Source: Porphyra umbilicalis
Taxonomy: Eukaryota; Rhodophyta; Bangiophyceae; Bangiales; Bangiaceae
NCBI GenBank assembly: GCA_002049455.2
Contig: KV919075.1
Span: forward strand, 1-64,000
DNA: 64,000 nt
Direction of reading: 5' to 3'
Shown here one piece after another: positions 23,583-33,490 of the stretch. A program made the position numbers and the translations under genes. Within the stretch, counting starts at the first letter, position 1, and each line of letters starts with the position of its first letter. The notes under the pieces are model-generated. The model saw only the letters and a program-made list of their open reading frames with translations, was not told where the DNA came from and made no database searches.

Positions 23583-25727
23583 CTCACCCGAGCCGCCCTG
23601 ATGGCTATCGATCGCCAGCGGGGCCCCAAATTGGCCTCACCGGCCGACGTCATTGGAATCTGTCAATCGGGGACCTGGAAAGAAGAGGTGAGCCCCACCC
23701 AAGGGGGCGGCACAAGATCGTCAAGTACGCCGGGCAAGCCCCGGACTCGCTCTACCGGCGCTGTCCCCAACATGTGACTACCAGGGTCCCTGCGAGAATC
23801 CCAGAACTCCAAACCACCGCTCAGTGGTGACCGCCTTATGTGCCCCGACTCGGCGCTTCTTCCTCATCTGAGCTTTCCCGTGCGATAGACATCCTGTTAG
23901 GGTCCCACGGCACGCTTCCAAGAGAGGGATCAGGTGGTATGCGTCCCAGGGGCTCCGCCCGTGGCCTGTGAGGGGTAGTGACCCACTGCCCCCCCTCCCG
24001 GGGTGTGCGGAAAAGAGGATTGCGTGATCAAACATCAAGAAGGGGCCTGACACAAACGAAGGCGGCGCAAGCCCCTTCGATTTGAGCCCCCTGGAAGGGC
24101 CGGGAGGTTTGTGGAAGCCTCCGCCTACGGAGCTGAGCCCAAAGCCAAGGTCAGATCTGGGCCAACGCAGATTATCCCGCAGGGACCTCCAACGAGAAAT
24201 TGGAAATCCTTAGTCTAACTCCCGTGAGCTTTTGTGGGACTTATCAGTCCCAGCTGACATAAGAATGTGGGCCAGATATCCCTTCCAGTGGAATCGTATT
24301 CTTTGACGTGCGCCTGGGGCCATCAGAGGCCCCTGCTTCAGGGCCGTGGCCCGTTCGGCACCGGTCCCCACATCACCGTTCTCGTTGGTTGGACTCGTGC
24401 GCGTTTTTGCTTCCCCGGAGGGTATACTACTGTGTATTCCTGGGTCAGCATGCTTCCTTGAACAAAAGAGTGGTGCGTTTGCGTTCGTTCCGGCGTTCTG
24501 GTGCGCTTCGGACCGTGTGATCGACGGCGTTTGTGTTCTCTCTCCTTTTTGTCGCTCCGCATCCTGTGTTAATTGTTCCACGGGGTCTTTTGCCATCGGC
24601 CTTGCGGGCAGAAACCAGTACAACACGCAAAGTATTCAGGGAGAAGGGGGGGGGGTGCTTGCCGACGGCGACGAAGCAGGAGGGTAGGGTGGTGTCCGTC
24701 AAGAGAGGGCGTGCATCCCAATTGGCCGACCAGTACAGGGGTTCGAGGGGCGAGGAAATGAACGGAGCTCCCAGAGGCTTGGATCTACGCCGCCTGCTAT
24801 AAGAACCATGCTGTACACCCCACAAGGCCACGGGAAGGGCCCGTCATGGGAACATAGCAGCTTCGGCAGAGGCGCAGGGCGGCAAACCTCGCCTAGAAAA
24901 AAACAGCGGCACCGTACCGCGCCCGTCACCGTCCCAGTAGCCATCACTACCACACACGAACGCTGATGCCCGCCGCGACGCTCCAAAGCGGGGTGACCCG
25001 CGGCCAAGACGTGGTCAGGGCCGGCTCTAGCGCCCCTTCAGGCCACACCAGCGCAGCTCCAACCCGGCCCGCACCCAAATCGGAGGAGTGAGAGGCTTGG
25101 CGCCTACATCCGTGCCGCAAGCGCCGACCACCCAAAAGCCGTCTGATGGGCGGGGGAGGTGCGGGGATGCCAGTAGGAGTGGGCGGTAGACGAACGTAGT
25201 AGGAGGAGTGGCTGAGAGGGGGACTGGGAGGAGTGGCTGCGGCCTCACAATGACGGGGCCTCATGGGACGGGGGTTCGAGCCGGAAGCAAGAGTTTTCCT
25301 CAGTCTGCCGGTCGGCGGCCGTCGCGTTCTTCGCCATGGCTGCCGATAAAGGGCGCGCGCCGTCGCTGGCGGGCTATCGGGCTAACGGCCGCACACCGTT
25401 GCGTCCATCGGCCGACTATAGGTGGCACCTTTGGGGCAACCGATTGGAGAGGTGGACCTCAGAGGGGTCCCCTACCAATCTAGTAGAGGGACATATTCGC
25501 CGGCGCCGATGCCACGTATCATTCGTCTCGGCACCCCTCCAGAGGACCTTGCCAGCGGATCCGACCTCCGCCGACCAATCGCAGCGGTCCGCCGGCCGGT
25601 CCGCCGCCGTGCCTGAGTCCGCTGGAGGTGGGGTACCTTGTTTCTGGCCCAACAAGGAGTCAACGGTCAGTAGCTGACTAGCGCGCAAGACCTGGAGCGC
25701 GGCGGTCAAGGCTTGGCCCGGCGCTGA
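23583..25727. other. Stretch without a supported gene
   Basis: Short overlapping frames on both strands and a G run near 24645-24655. No motif, RNA gene or repeat that I can support. Confidence 0.4.
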
Positions 25728-26255
25728 GGGCGTTTACAGCAATGGAGCCAACCGTCCAAAACCCCAAACGTGGCTTAACGTGGCACCGTTTGGCCAATCG
25801 GGCATTGGTGACCAAAACTTGGGTGTGACGGTCCAAATGTAGCCCTTCCTCACCTATTGTAGTCTTCTGATGGGTCTCGTGCTGGGCCCGCGCGATCGCT
25901 TAGTTCTGGAGCTTCAGCGGCAGCGAAACGACACCAAGGTCCAAACAGGCCCGTTTGGCGGCGCTCCAAAGCGCTCCAATAAAACATGGTTCCGAACGTG
26001 GCCATCTAACGCCAATAGCATGGCTGACCCGTGGCGATCACAAACTCCTGAGATCGTCGGCGGTCCTGCCCCCGCGCTTGTTTGGTTACTTCGCCGAGAT
26101 TGGAGGGCGACACATTGTGGCCACTCAGCCAAATCGCGGTCTACAACCTGGAACGGCGGGTCGTGGCCCGGTGGTTGGAGACCCAGTAGCAAAGCCACAC
26201 GCTACCCACACGTGGCTGTTGGGTTGGGCGGTTGGCTCCATTGCTGGACATGCCC
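25728..26255. mobile_element. Harbinger-like MITE, copy 1
   Basis: 528 bp. Ends are inverted: GGGCGTTTACAGCAATGG at left and the complement of CCATTGCTGGACATGCCC at right, followed inward by GAGCCAACCGYCCAA on both sides. Flanks TGA (25725-25727) and CGA (26256-26258) would be a 3-bp target duplication with one change. Internal sequence is shared, in opposite orientation, with 32788-33339. No coding capacity. Confidence 0.75.
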
Positions 26256-27187
26256 CGAAGAGACAGCCTGACGAGACAGCAGGCAGCAGGGGTGAGCATG
26301 AGAACTTCGCAGATGATCATGCGGTGTGATATGGCACGTCGCCGAAGAATGATCGGATCCGAGCGCGTTCCACAGCCACAGCATGCTGTCACCATGCTGT
26401 GGCTATGCCTTGAAAAACATTTGCATGCTGAGGGCCCCTCGGTGGCTCGGTGGGGGGCAAGAGCGATCACAGCAATTTTTTTTTCTGTGCTGCGAGCTGC
26501 TGTGATCTGCAGTTACTAGGGATTCCCAATTGGTTCGCGCGGCCGAACCAGTTCATCCAAGGTTTTCGGTGGCCAACAACCAGTTTTCAACTAGCAAGTG
26601 GGCCACGGCCGAGCTGCAGCCACAGATGAGACTGTGGGGCTGAGGCCCATCCCAGGCGAGGACAATCCGCTCTCCCAGTCCTTGCCCACCCCCGCACCAC
26701 ACTCCTTCCCGCCGCCCTTTCATGTTCCGTTGTCTTTGTCGCTCTCAGTGCCACACCTGACGAGCCAGCTGCAGTTCTACCTCCCTCCTCGCCCCTCCGC
26801 AGAACGCTCTGTCGTCGGATGGCGCCATATTGCCATGTGCCGCACCCACGCTGGCCTTAGACTTGCACCAGGCATCCGTTTACTGCACGGCTTTCGGAAG
26901 TTACATCTTCCCTCGTCGAAATGTCGACCCACATGGTATGATACACAGGGAGGTGCTAGTGTGTATCTGTGAGTGATATGGCTGCACGTGATGATGTGGA
27001 CGTCAATCGAACTGCCAGTATGCAGGATGTATAACAGTTAAGCAGATGAAACAGTGCGGGGCCGCACTGTATGCCCGGGAAGAGTACTGCTCCGCACAAC
27101 CTGAGGATGCAGAACGGCCCCGCGCATGATCGAACACGCCTTGATTGGTGCGCGTCCGTCCTGCGCGACTTCAAGCGCAGGTGAAGG
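26256..27187. other. Gene-less stretch
   Basis: It includes a T run at 26476-26484 and no supported gene. Confidence 0.4.
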
Positions 27188-27369
27188 ATCTGAGTCCGTG
27201 GAGTCAGTGGAGTCAGTGAAGTCAGTTGGAGAGTCAGTGGAGTCAGTTGGAGAGTCAGCAGAGTCAGTTGCAGAGTCAGTGGAGTCATTTGGAATGTCAG
27301 TGAAGTCAGTTGCAGAGTCAGTGGAGTCAGTGGAGTCAGTTGGAACGTCAGAGGAGTCAGTGGGAGAGT
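27188..27369. repeat. GAGTCAGT-type minisatellite
   Basis: About 18 imperfect units of GTCAGTGGA / GTCAGTTGGA (9-10 bp; alternate 18-bp periodicity). On the minus strand it would encode a Ser/Asp/Thr repeat (DSTDSTDSATDFTD-like) inside a 156-codon frame (27038-27508), on the plus strand a Glu-Ser-Val repeat. Neither has other support. Confidence 0.8.
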
Positions 27370-27693
27370 AGAGTCTTTTACTGAGGAGAGCGGTGTGCGT
27401 ACGTTCTGTGTTTGTGTGCAGCGCGTCTGACACGAGCATCTGTTCCCCCTGCGCGACGTTCCCGTCTCTTCTGCTTCGTTGTGTATGATGTGCTTTTGGC
27501 GTGTGCAATGGCCCTCGTCGCTGCTTTTACTTCTCAGATCTAGTCGAGGCTGCTGGGTGCATCCATCTTCCCTCTTCCCGCATGGTTGCGCGTTGCGAAC
27601 GTGGCCGTCCCTTACCTATGCGGGCGTGCGTGGTGTGGTTGCACGACATCAGTGCGGTGTGGTAACACAACTCGTAGCCGGTGTGCAGTTACA

Positions 27694-27698
27694 CGACT
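27694..27698. other. Target-site duplication of TE2 (left)
   Basis: CGACT directly before the 5' LTR and again at 33912-33916 directly after the 3' LTR. Confidence 0.95.
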
Positions 27699-28119
27699 TG
27701 TTGAGCTCCGCTCGGGAATTCCATTGGAGCTATACTTACACGCGGGCTTTTGGTGACTCAAGCTCGTGTACTTGTTGGCATTCCATTGTGTATGACTTGT
27801 ACTTGTTTGTACTTGATTTGTGTATCTCTTGGTGAGCTCCCCCCTTCTCGTGGTGAGCTCGGGGGGGATTGTGCGTGGCGTGGTGACTGGATTGTGCGGC
27901 GGTGGGCGGCTTACCACCGGGGAGGTGCATGCTCCGCTTTGGGAGGTGCGCCGCAGGCCCTGCACACGCGGAGAGTGGAAGTACCTGGGGGAACACTGAG
28001 AGAGGGTCGTCTCTGGGACTGGCAGAGGGGTCGCCTGGGGTATATCAGGCGGTCCTAGTGGGCCCAAGGCCGCCATCCAAGTAAACCAACGCATCCACCT
28101 ATCTACCTTCCGCTTCACA
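27699..28119 (+). repeat. TE2 5' LTR
   Basis: 421 bp, TGTTGAGCTCCGC...CCGCTTCACA. Differences from the 3' LTR lie near 27813, 27882, 27927 and 28109. A TATAT at 28041-28045, about 75 bp before the LTR end, is a possible TATA element in both LTRs (weak support). Confidence 0.95.
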
Positions 28120-28134
28120 GGTTATGGGCCCAGC
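28120..28134 (+). promoter_or_regulatory. TE2 primer-binding site, half-tRNA (initiator Met) type
   Basis: GGTTATGGGCCCAGC directly follows the 5' LTR. It is complementary to GCTGGGCCCATAACC of the initiator tRNA-Met anticodon arm, not to a tRNA 3' end. That is the arrangement known for Drosophila copia, where a 5' half tRNA primes reverse transcription. Confidence 0.88.
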
Positions 28135-28276
28135 TGTCGCTGGTGGTCATCGTCGTCTTCCCTGCGGTCTCTGGTCGGACGACATTGCTCGGGTTGCGGT
28201 GTGTTCCGGCGTCGCGCGGGCCGATACCGCCGTCGACGTCGTCAGTGCGGTGCTTCGTCGCGCCGCTGTCGTCAAC

Positions 28277-31200
28277 ATGTCGGACTACGGCCGCCTCAGC
28301 GGCCCACGGTTCGCGCAGATGGACGACGATTACAAGGTGTGTGCGGCGTACCAGCATGCGCAGATCAAGAAAGAGAAGCTGTGGACGGCCGTCGTGACGG
28401 ACCTCCCTGCTTCTGGTTCGGACGACAAGAAGTCCGACCCGGTGGTCGAAGCGTGGGACGCCATGAACGAGGCGGCGCTGGCGACCATCCAGATGCCGGT
28501 CAAGCCCGTGCATCTCAACACGGTCACTTCGGTTGACACGGCCAAGGAGGCGTTGGACGCGCTCAAGGTTATGTTCGAGGCACGTGACAACGCGCAGCTG
28601 CTGCGGCTCATGGACGAGCTGAGCAGCCTGAAGAAGAACGACGACGAAAACATCATCAAGTTTGCGTCGCGCGCCAAGATGATCTGGGACGAGCTTGCCA
28701 TGCTCGGAAACCCGGTGGACGACAACACGCTCGCACTGCGTATCTTGTCGGGGCTTCCGTCAGAGTACGCGATGCTGAGGACGGTCTTGGAGAACAAGGA
28801 CACCAAGCTCGTCATGTCGGACGTGACGGCTAAGCTGCTGCAAGTGGAGCAGCGAAGCATTACCGTCGCCGCGTCGAAGCCTTCTGGCAGTGTCAAGTCA
28901 CAAGCCTTTGCTGCAGCGGCGCACAAGAAGTCGTTTGACAAGAAGTCGGTCGTGTGCTTCTACTGCAACAAGAAAGGGCACATGCAGCGCGACTGCTACA
29001 AGAAGAAGGCGGAAGAGGCCAAGGGCAAGGGCAAGCCCGGCGGTGGTGGTCGTGAAGGCGGCCACGGCGGCGGGCCCCACGCGGGTGCCGCTCTGGCCTA
29101 CACTGCTTCCACCGGCAATGCCGGGAGAAGCAAGGCTCACGGAAGCACACGCGGGTTATCAACCTGGGTGCTTGACTCTGGCGCAACCAACCACATGGCC
29201 GCCGGGGATATGGGTTTCTCAATCCGGACGGCGGGAAGCGGGGCCGAGGTCACCTTGGCCAACGGCGACAAGGTGCCCATCAAGGGGCACGGCCACGTCT
29301 CAATGGACGTTGGTAAAGGAAACACCAAGACGCGCATGGTACTTGGGGATGCTATGCTCGTTCCGGACCTGACTAGCAACCTGCTGTCTGTTCGAGCGGT
29401 CGACCGCAATCGAGGTGCGGTGGTGTTTGTCGACAACGCCTGCTACATCCTTAGCGACGGGGATGCTGTTCGCTCGAGCGGAGTGCTCGACAAGGCGTCG
29501 GTTGTCGGCAAGGTGATCGACCTGGAGCAGTATGTGCTCAAGTTGACGCCGGTCCAGGTGTCGGCTAACTCGGCATCCACGCGTATAGCTGGGGAGGCGG
29601 AGCTGTGGCACCGTCGTTTCAACCATTTGGGGTTAGAGAACCTCAAGCGGGCGGCCACAATGGTCGACGGCATGCCGGTGTCAGTGGTAGACGCCAAGCG
29701 CGTTATTGGCACTGTGTGTGTGCCGTGTGTGGACGGCAAGATGGTGCAGGCGCCGAGCCCCCGCTCGTCTACAGCGACGACCAAGTGCGAGCTGGTGCAC
29801 ACCGACATTGGTGGCCCACTCACTGAGTCGCTGGGTGGTTCCATCTACTTTGTGACGGCGCTGGAGGACTCCACGGGGTTCATCACGGCAACGCCTATCA
29901 AGACGAAAGGGATGGCACCGCAGGTTCTCAAGACGCGTATCAAGCAGCTTGAGTCGCTGACGGGAGTCAAGGTCAAGCGCGTCCGTCATGACGGTGCCAA
30001 GGAGTACGTCACCAACGACCTCAAGGCATGGTACGAGGATAAGGGCATCACGGCGGAGATGACAGCGCCGTACAAGTCACAGCAGAACGGCAAAGCGGAG
30101 CGGGTTAACCGCACGCTGATGGAGCGCGTGCGTGCTGCTCTGCTCGATGCCGGAGCGGAGGAAGACCTGTGGGCTGAGGCGTTGCCCTCTGTCGTCCATG
30201 TGCTCAACCGGTCCCCCAAGGCGGGGCTGGACGTAACACCGCTGGAGGCCCTAACGGGTCGACGCCCCAACGTCGCGGGATTCCGCGTTTGGGGTAGCCG
30301 GGCGTGGGCGCTCAAACCCGAGAAGCAGCAACGCAAGCTGGAGCCAAGGACCGACGTAGGCCGCTTTGTCGGCTACACGGTCGGTGGCAAGGCCCACCGC
30401 ATCCTCGAGGATGAGACGAATCAAGTCTTTGAGCGTCGAGACGTGCTGATGGAGGAGAACCCGGCTAAGGTCAAGGCGTCGGCATTCGGGTCAAGCGCTG
30501 GTCCCCGACTGACGGCGGGAAATGACGGCGGCAAGGATGACGCCACGGAAGGGGCAATGGACATGCTCGACGCTGAACGCGGGCGAGAGGACGAGTACGC
30601 CCCCGACGACACCTTTGACAGCGACGAAGAAGTCGGTCCTCCCTCCCTTGCTGAAGATAGCGAGGAGGACGTCGAGGATTGCCCCGATGGCTCGACACCG
30701 GCGGGCGGTCAAGGACCTGCTACCTGTGACAGCGCCGCACCTGGGCCTCATCGCTCAAAGCGAAAGCCAGCTCCCAAGGTAACATGGTGGGAGAAGGAAC
30801 CCAAGGCGTACTTGGCAAGCGGTACCAAGAGTGCGGCTGAGTCGGGCTGCGACCTACACAAGCCCCCGGCAAACGAGAAAGAGGCACGTGCTCGTTCTGA
30901 TTGGCCGCGTTGGAAGCAGGCCATCAAGGAGGAGGTGGCAGCACACAAGAAGCTTGGCACCTGGTCCAAGATTAAGGTGAACAACAAGAAGCACAAGGCC
31001 ATCAAGACGCGTTTAGTGCTCGACATCAAGCACGACGCGGAGGGCAAGATGACGCGCTACAAGGCCCGCCTCGTGGCCCAAGGTTTCAACCAAGTGCCTG
31101 GGCGGGACTTTGACGAGACGTGGGCGCCGGTGCCCAGCGCGGCTACCACACGGGCCCTCTTTGCTGTGGCTGCATCCACGGGCTGGGAGGTTCACCATGT

Positions 31201-32455
31201 CGACTTCAAGACAGCCTTCCTCAACGCCAAGATGGACAAGGAGATGTACCTCAAAATCCCCGACGGTATCGAGCCGGAGGGCGTGGAGGAGTTGTGCCGG
31301 CTTCACCTGGCGCTCTACGGGACAAAGCAGGCTGGGCGGCTGTGGGGCATCAAGCTCGACAAGGAGCTCCAGGAGATCGGTGCACTGCGATCCAAGGTAG
31401 ACCCGTGCCTCTACGAGTGGTGCCACCCTGTGCACGGGCGCGCCTTCATCCTCGTGTACGTCGACGACCTTATCGTTGCGGGCGAGAAGCTGTCTGGAGT
31501 TGCTGCCGTCAAGCGCTCTGTGTCGGCAAAGTTCGAAGTACGTGACATGGGGGAGGTTAACGACTTCATTGGCATGAACGTCATGCGTGACTGTGAGTCA
31601 AAGACGCTCACTCTGAGCAACCCGGGGCACACGGTGACGCCGCTGGAGGCGTTTGGGATGGAGACCTCCACCCCAAACAAGGCGCCAATGGCGTCAGGGG
31701 TCAAGCTAGCCAAGACGGGCGAGGACCTGCTGCTGGAGGGTAACCGTTACGCCGAGTTGGTCGGCTCCCTCCTCTACCTGTCCACCACGACAAGGCCGGA
31801 CATCGCCTTTGCCGTGGGGGTGCTGTCGCGCTTCATGTCGTGCCCTGAGCAGGACCACATGCGCGCAGCAAAGGGGGTATTGCGCTACCTGCGCGGGACA
31901 ACCCGCCTTGGAGTGGTCTACGGCGGCAGCGAGCCGCTGCAGGGGTTTGTCGACGCCGACTGGGCGGGCGACGTTGACGGCCGTCGGTCGACGACAGGCT
32001 TCGTCTTCACCCTCAATGGCGGGCCCATCGCGTGGGCAAGCAAGCGCCAGTCGACGGTGGCAACTTCGACGTCCGAAGCGGAGTACGTGGCCGCCGCGAT
32101 GGCCACCAAGGAGGTGCTGTGGCTACGCAATCTGCTGTCGGCTCTGGGCGTCGATGGCGGGGCCGTGCCGATGGGGGAAGACAACCAGGCTTGCCTCGCC
32201 TTGGTCAACAACCCCGAAGCCACCGGGCGTACCAAGCACGTGGATGTCGCGTACCACATGGTCCGTGACTACGTGGCGCGCGGGGAGGTGACGTTCTACT
32301 TCCTCCCTAGCGTGGACATGCCGGCAGACGGGCTGACGAAGCCGCTGCCGGCCCCGGCGTTCGTCTTTTTTCGGCGCGTCATTGGCGTTGGCGCCGATCT
32401 TGGCAACGCGGGGCTGGGCGCTACGCCCGCCCCACGTCCTGCTTCCACATGCTGA
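28277..32455 (+). CDS. TE2 copia Gag-Pol polyprotein, intact
   Basis: One frame of 1392 codons from ATG 28277 (MSDYGRLSGPRFAQMDDDYK). The frame is open further up to an ATG at 28124 inside the primer site, which would add 51 residues, so the start is a choice. Domains: copia Gag (28300-28880); zinc knuckle CX2CX4HX4C at 28955-28996; protease LDSGATNH with Asp at 29174; pre-integrase HHCC (29607-29735, ending CVPC); integrase D at 29804, D at 29990, E at 30098 (35 residues between the last two, DD35E); Asp/Glu-rich linker; RT with VDFKTAFLNA near 31200 and YVDD at 31457-31468; RNase H with DADWAGD near 31952, EAEY near 32078 and the final HVDVAYH. Length is typical for a copia polyprotein. No stops or frameshifts. 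It acts in the cytoplasmic particle and, for integrase, in the nucleus (family knowledge). Confidence 0.96.
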   Translation: MSDYGRLSGPRFAQMDDDYKVCAAYQHAQIKKEKLWTAVVTDLPASGSDDKKSDPVVEAWDAMNEAALATIQMPVKPVHLNTVTSVDTAKEALDALKVMFEARDNAQLLRLMDELSSLKKNDDENIIKFASRAKMIWDELAMLGNPVDDNTLALRILSGLPSEYAMLRTVLENKDTKLVMSDVTAKLLQVEQRSITVAASKPSGSVKSQAFAAAAHKKSFDKKSVVCFYCNKKGHMQRDCYKKKAEEAKGKGKPGGGGREGGHGGGPHAGAALAYTASTGNAGRSKAHGSTRGLSTWVLDSGATNHMAAGDMGFSIRTAGSGAEVTLANGDKVPIKGHGHVSMDVGKGNTKTRMVLGDAMLVPDLTSNLLSVRAVDRNRGAVVFVDNACYILSDGDAVRSSGVLDKASVVGKVIDLEQYVLKLTPVQVSANSASTRIAGEAELWHRRFNHLGLENLKRAATMVDGMPVSVVDAKRVIGTVCVPCVDGKMVQAPSPRSSTATTKCELVHTDIGGPLTESLGGSIYFVTALEDSTGFITATPIKTKGMAPQVLKTRIKQLESLTGVKVKRVRHDGAKEYVTNDLKAWYEDKGITAEMTAPYKSQQNGKAERVNRTLMERVRAALLDAGAEEDLWAEALPSVVHVLNRSPKAGLDVTPLEALTGRRPNVAGFRVWGSRAWALKPEKQQRKLEPRTDVGRFVGYTVGGKAHRILEDETNQVFERRDVLMEENPAKVKASAFGSSAGPRLTAGNDGGKDDATEGAMDMLDAERGREDEYAPDDTFDSDEEVGPPSLAEDSEEDVEDCPDGSTPAGGQGPATCDSAAPGPHRSKRKPAPKVTWWEKEPKAYLASGTKSAAESGCDLHKPPANEKEARARSDWPRWKQAIKEEVAAHKKLGTWSKIKVNNKKHKAIKTRLVLDIKHDAEGKMTRYKARLVAQGFNQVPGRDFDETWAPVPSAATTRALFAVAASTGWEVHHVDFKTAFLNAKMDKEMYLKIPDGIEPEGVEELCRLHLALYGTKQAGRLWGIKLDKELQEIGALRSKVDPCLYEWCHPVHGRAFILVYVDDLIVAGEKLSGVAAVKRSVSAKFEVRDMGEVNDFIGMNVMRDCESKTLTLSNPGHTVTPLEAFGMETSTPNKAPMASGVKLAKTGEDLLLEGNRYAELVGSLLYLSTTTRPDIAFAVGVLSRFMSCPEQDHMRAAKGVLRYLRGTTRLGVVYGGSEPLQGFVDADWAGDVDGRRSTTGFVFTLNGGPIAWASKRQSTVATSTSEAEYVAAAMATKEVLWLRNLLSALGVDGGAVPMGEDNQACLALVNNPEATGRTKHVDVAYHMVRDYVARGEVTFYFLPSVDMPADGLTKPLPAPAFVFFRRVIGVGADLGNAGLGATPAPRPASTC

Positions 32456-32540
32456 GCCCCTCCGTGGTCGGCGGAGGTCTTTGGCGGAGCGACCGTGGTG
32501 ACGGGCCGCGTGCCCTTTGCGTTTGGCATCGCGTTTGCTG

Positions 32541-33430
32541 CGGTTTGGGCCGGTAGTGGTGCTCGGACGGCCGGCTGGGGTACGTCATGTTGCTGTCCGA
32601 GTCGGCGGCCGTTGACTGAGCCCCTTTTGTTTTTGTGCACTAACGGCGATTTTTTTGTTTTGGACGGTATCGATACCGTTCATAAGAAACATCGCGCAGT
32701 GCTTGGGGCGGTTTGGACCGGTTCTGGTGGCCGGACGTTCGGCTGGGGTATGTCATCTTGCTGCCCGAGTCGGCGGCAGTCGACTGAGAGCATCTCCACC
32801 AATGGAGCCAACCGTCCAACCCAACGGCCACGTGCGCACAACGTGTGGTGCTGTCACTGGCTCTCCAAACGCAGACCTAAAACTAAGCAGATCACGTCTC
32901 AAACTTGGGCTCGTCTCGACGTCTCTGGCGGTGGGCCTCTTTTGTGGCACGCCAGTATTCCCACAGATGCACTACAGAGAATCTCCATGACTGCCAGATC
33001 GTCTCGCAACTGTCTGCAAGCCACGGGTCACGCTTTCCATTGGCTTTCGTGGTTCGAACAGGGAACCAGGGGTTGGCCAAACGACTCGGGGCGTCTCCAA
33101 ACAGGCCTGTTTGGAGTGGCGCTGCCGTTCAAGCTCCAAAAGAAGGGCAATCCCGCGAGGCCACCACGAGATGCATTAACGGATTAGAAAATGTGTACCG
33201 GTCTATTTATGGGCCGTCACAGCCCCGTCACACCCTAGTTTTGGAGCGGATCCCAGCCACCAGTGCTCCAACCGTCCAAACGGCCAAACGGTGCCACGTT
33301 TGGCTGTTTGGACGGTTGGAGCCATTGGTGGAGACGCTCTGAGCCCCTTTTGTTTTTGCGGACTAACGGCGACTTTTTTTTTGTGGACGGTAACGATACC
33401 GTCTACAAGAAAAATCGCGCGGAGTGCTTT
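32541..33430 (+). repeat. Twofold tandem repeat in TE2 3' region
   Basis: Unit 1 (32541-32707) and unit 2 (32708-32787 plus 33343-33430) share CGGCTGGGGTAYGTCAT, GACTGAGCCCCTTTTG and ACTAACGGCGA. Unit 2 is split by the MITE at 32788-33339. It carries palindromes around GGTATCGATACC at 32664-32679 and 33433-33448, and a near-palindrome at 33387-33402. Confidence 0.75.
32788..33339. mobile_element. Harbinger-like MITE, copy 2, inside TE2
   Basis: 552 bp with TIRs GAGCATCTCCACCAATGG (left) and GAGCGTCTCCACCAATGG (right, reverse strand), continuing into CCAACCGTCCAA. Flanked by TGA at 32785-32787 and 33340-33342: a 3-bp duplication as in PIF/Harbinger (usual preference TWA). The undisturbed sister repeat unit (32541-32707) shows GACTGAGCCCC uninterrupted, confirming insertion. 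No transposase encoded. Confidence 0.85.
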
Positions 33431-33484
33431 TGCTGGTATCGATACCAGCCGTTCCGGTGGACTTACATGAACTCCAATGTAATT

Positions 33485-33490
33485 GGGGAG
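33485..33490 (+). promoter_or_regulatory. TE2 polypurine tract
   Basis: GGGGAG directly before the 3' LTR, in the place where plus-strand DNA synthesis is primed in LTR elements. Short but correctly located. Confidence 0.6.

Noticed and set aside
25264..25285. GGTTCGAGCC resembling a tRNA B box, with TGGCTGAGAGG upstream resembling an A box
   Set aside because: The T stem does not pair (GGGGG against CGGAA) and no acceptor stem or anticodon arm forms, so no tRNA gene is supported.
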